Source: Plantago elongata (Eukaryota > Streptophyta > Magnoliopsida > Lamiales > Plantaginaceae). Taken from it: a DNA stretch of 20,486 bases. The position numbers and the translations under genes were made by a program. Below the pieces are notes generated by a model, which saw nothing but the letters and a program-made list of their open reading frames with translations, was not told the origin of the DNA and did no database searches. This document shows, in pieces, positions 19,123-20,486 of the stretch (position 1 is the stretch's first letter; the number at the start of each line of letters is the position of its first letter). Location of the stretch: the NCBI GenBank assembly GCA_036897095.1, contig JAYMSP010003250.1, forward strand, positions 1-20,486, in the 5' to 3' direction.

Positions 19123-20241
19123 CCTATCGAGATTAGCTTCTTTTTTCACCCTAAGAGGAAATAAAAGAAATCAACTGGGTCACACTGATAATTCAAAACT
19201 TGGCCCGACAAAAAGACGAACATACTACTACTTGGTGAATAGTCTGTCACCCACAATGGTGCCTTGCCTTCGCAGTCTAGAAACACAACATTCTCAAATT
19301 ACTCAAGAATCAGTATGCAAAAATACAGTGAAGAGTACACATCACTGCCATCCGTGTTTTGCTTTTGAATGAGATTCCAAAGCCTTCTCATTAACGAACG
19401 CCCTGTTGCAGCTATTACAGGTTATCAACCCTCTCGGTATTGGTGTCAGCTGATTTGGCTTGTTTGCACGAGGCTTCCCTGCCTGTTTCGCGGGATGAGG
19501 CGTAGCTAAAAGCACAGCACCCTTCTTGACATAAACTTTAGGTGGAGTTACTTTAACCCTTTTATCTTGAACAGGCATTTTTGTAGCAGATTCAGCAGCT
19601 CTTTTCTTGGTAGAATCAACCTTCCGTGGTGTCTCTTTGTCACTCTTATCAGATTCATCGCCGGAGTTATGATCGTCACCCTTTTCCTTGGAGTCATCTT
19701 CATGCACATAATTGACTTCATCTTTTTCAGGAGCCAAATGCTTGTTTTGCTCAACAATCTTCACCTTTTGCTTACCAGGAGTAAGTTCCTCAATTGAAGC
19801 AATAGGTTTCGTAGTTTCCCTGATTGGGTATTCCTCATCAGAGTCAGAGTCTTCAGAGCCTAAATTTGATTTCCCATCATCGGCATGAGGGTTCTGAGCC
19901 TTGTATCCAACCATGCAGATACTTCCTTTTTTCCCATTGTGAGATAGCTCGAAATCTTTCTCGAACACCAAGTTCAATTGCTGCTGGGGTAACTTGTCAG
20001 CAGAAAGCTTTGCAAGAACGAATTTCTTTCCATCAGTATGCACAAACACATAGGCAGAATTATTTGCCTTCTTTTTCATCGTACCAAGAGAAACCAGGGT
20101 AACATGCACAACCATACCCTCACCAGGTGTAACCTTTAATAGCCCTCCACTTTTCACCTTAACACCCCAAAACTCCATGACAGACGAAAAAGAGGCAGCG
20201 GGCAAGAGTGAAGGTTGGGGCTTCCCTATAGTTATAAGCTT
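19123..20241 (-). mobile_element. Retroposed HD2 cDNA insertion with imperfect 17-bp target-site duplication
   Basis: Read on the minus strand, AAGCTTATAACTATAGG (20241-20225) precedes the insert and AAGCTAATCTCGATAGG (19139-19123) follows it, 13 of 17 identical. The insert (20224-19140) contains a short leader, the intronless HD2 reading frame, about 200 nt of 3'UTR and a terminal AAAAAAG. Lack of introns, an A run at the 3' end and direct repeats of LINE-typical length are the marks of a retrocopy. The tail has shortened and the repeats have drifted, so the event is not recent. Confidence 0.75.
19342..20178 (-). CDS. HD2-type (plant-specific) histone deacetylase, intronless retrogene
   Basis: One frame of 278 codons from ATG 20178-20176 to TGA. 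It starts with the diagnostic MEFWG and continues VKVKSGGLLKVTPGEG, with His25 in VVHVTLVSLG, then FVLAKLSADKLP, LNLVFEKDFELSHNGKKGS and MVGYKAQNPH. An acidic block (GSEDSDSDEE) follows near residues 120-130, then a long Lys/Glu/Asp-rich linker, then a C2H2 zinc finger with C254, C257, H270 and H275 (CNSCNRAF to ESHSKAKH). This is the full HD2 layout, and the length is in the family range. HD2 proteins are nucleolar/nuclear repressors linked to histone deacetylation. Residue 69, Asp in HD2A and required there for repression together with His25, is Asn here. Other HD2 genes have many introns; this one has none. Upstream open codons are leader sequence. The frame has stayed open since insertion, which favours function but does not prove it. 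Confidence 0.9.
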   Translation of the reverse strand: MEFWGVKVKSGGLLKVTPGEGMVVHVTLVSLGTMKKKANNSAYVFVHTDGKKFVLAKLSADKLPQQQLNLVFEKDFELSHNGKKGSICMVGYKAQNPHADDGKSNLGSEDSDSDEEYPIRETTKPIASIEELTPGKQKVKIVEQNKHLAPEKDEVNYVHEDDSKEKGDDHNSGDESDKSDKETPRKVDSTKKRAAESATKMPVQDKRVKVTPPKVYVKKGAVLLATPHPAKQAGKPRANKPNQLTPIPRGLITCNSCNRAFVNEKALESHSKAKHGWQ

Positions 20242-20383
20242 AGGTTCAGTATTGTAATAACACAATATGATATGATACTTGAGTCTATGAACTCTATGTG
20301 GCTACCACTTTCACCCAATCTCCATTCTTCAATATTAATCAAAATGCATGTCTTATTTGTCGAATTCGATCCAATCAAGAGTT
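20242..20383. other. Sequence upstream of the HD2 retrocopy
   Basis: About 140 bases of AT-rich DNA with no recognised exon. If the retrocopy is intronic, this is host-gene intron; if not, it is intergenic promoter DNA. Confidence 0.4.
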
Positions 20384-20420
20384 CCCCACCCCCCCCCCCC
20401 CCCCCCCACCCCCCCCCCCC
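20384..20420. repeat. Poly-C tract (C4-A-C19-A-C12)
   Basis: A near-pure C run of 37 bases. The following 66 bases to the edge (GCCACTCCGCGCG...) are GC-rich, unlike everything to the left. Confidence 0.95.
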
Positions 20421-20486
20421 GCCACTCCGCGCGTCTGGCGGTCCACTCCATGGTTCGGCCGGTTCACAATCGTCAACAAAAGCCCA

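Noticed and set aside
20179..20265. N-terminal extension of the HD2 protein
   Set aside because: The family starts at MEFWG; the upstream codons are CT-rich leader sequence and the target-site repeat lies within them.

Overview
The window is nuclear DNA from a flowering plant, most likely an asterid eudicot (the Lamiales/Solanales side). The genes are interrupted by short GT-AG introns, the intergenic DNA is AT-rich and carries tRNA-derived SINEs and Stowaway-like MITE remnants, and several protein families present are plant-specific: HD2-type histone deacetylase, FBA-type F-box, PPR, and R1-type NBS-LRR. The R1/late-blight-type LRR fragment is what points to asterids. No bacterial, organellar or viral genes were seen.

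Layout, left to right. 1-77 (-): the first codons of a homeobox, probably HD-Zip I, gene that runs off the left edge, with a TATA box and a 22-bp perfect palindrome upstream. 1015-1795 (+): a decayed LRR tail of an R1-type resistance gene that keeps its last intron, followed by a degenerate minisatellite. 2330-2448: a short tRNA-derived SINE with a perfect 15-bp target-site duplication. 3741-5158 (+): a complete four-exon gene for mitochondrial ribosomal protein mS23. About 5535-5870 (-): a previously hidden PPR pseudogene. 6607-7752 (-): an F-box gene with a single coding exon and a 5'UTR intron. 9847-15680 (-): a nine-exon gene for a 1317-residue GON4L-like Myb/SANT nuclear protein, with a split uORF. 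17157-18632 or beyond (-): the 3' exons of a TITAN9-like gene. 19342-20178 (-): an intronless, intact HD2-type histone deacetylase ORF. The right edge has a C19-A-C12 tract followed by 66 bases of different composition.

The best find is the HD2 copy. HD2 genes are normally split by many introns, but this one is a single open frame of 278 codons. On its own strand it ends in an A6G run and is flanked by imperfect 17-bp direct repeats (13 of 17 identical), the signature of LINE-type retroposition. It appears to sit, in the same orientation, inside an intron or the 5' region of the TITAN9-like gene. It keeps the MEFWG start, His25 and the C-terminal zinc finger but has Asn where the family has Asp69. 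It therefore looks like a nested retrogene that is still open and may have changed activity.

The genes do not form one pathway. Three nuclear/chromatin genes (GON4L-like, TITAN9-like, HD2 retrogene) lie in a row on the minus strand. Exon boundaries were worked out by hand from splice motifs and frame continuity. The GON4L-like (3954 nt) and mS23 (555 nt) models close exactly in frame; family names rest on recalled motifs, not on a database search.
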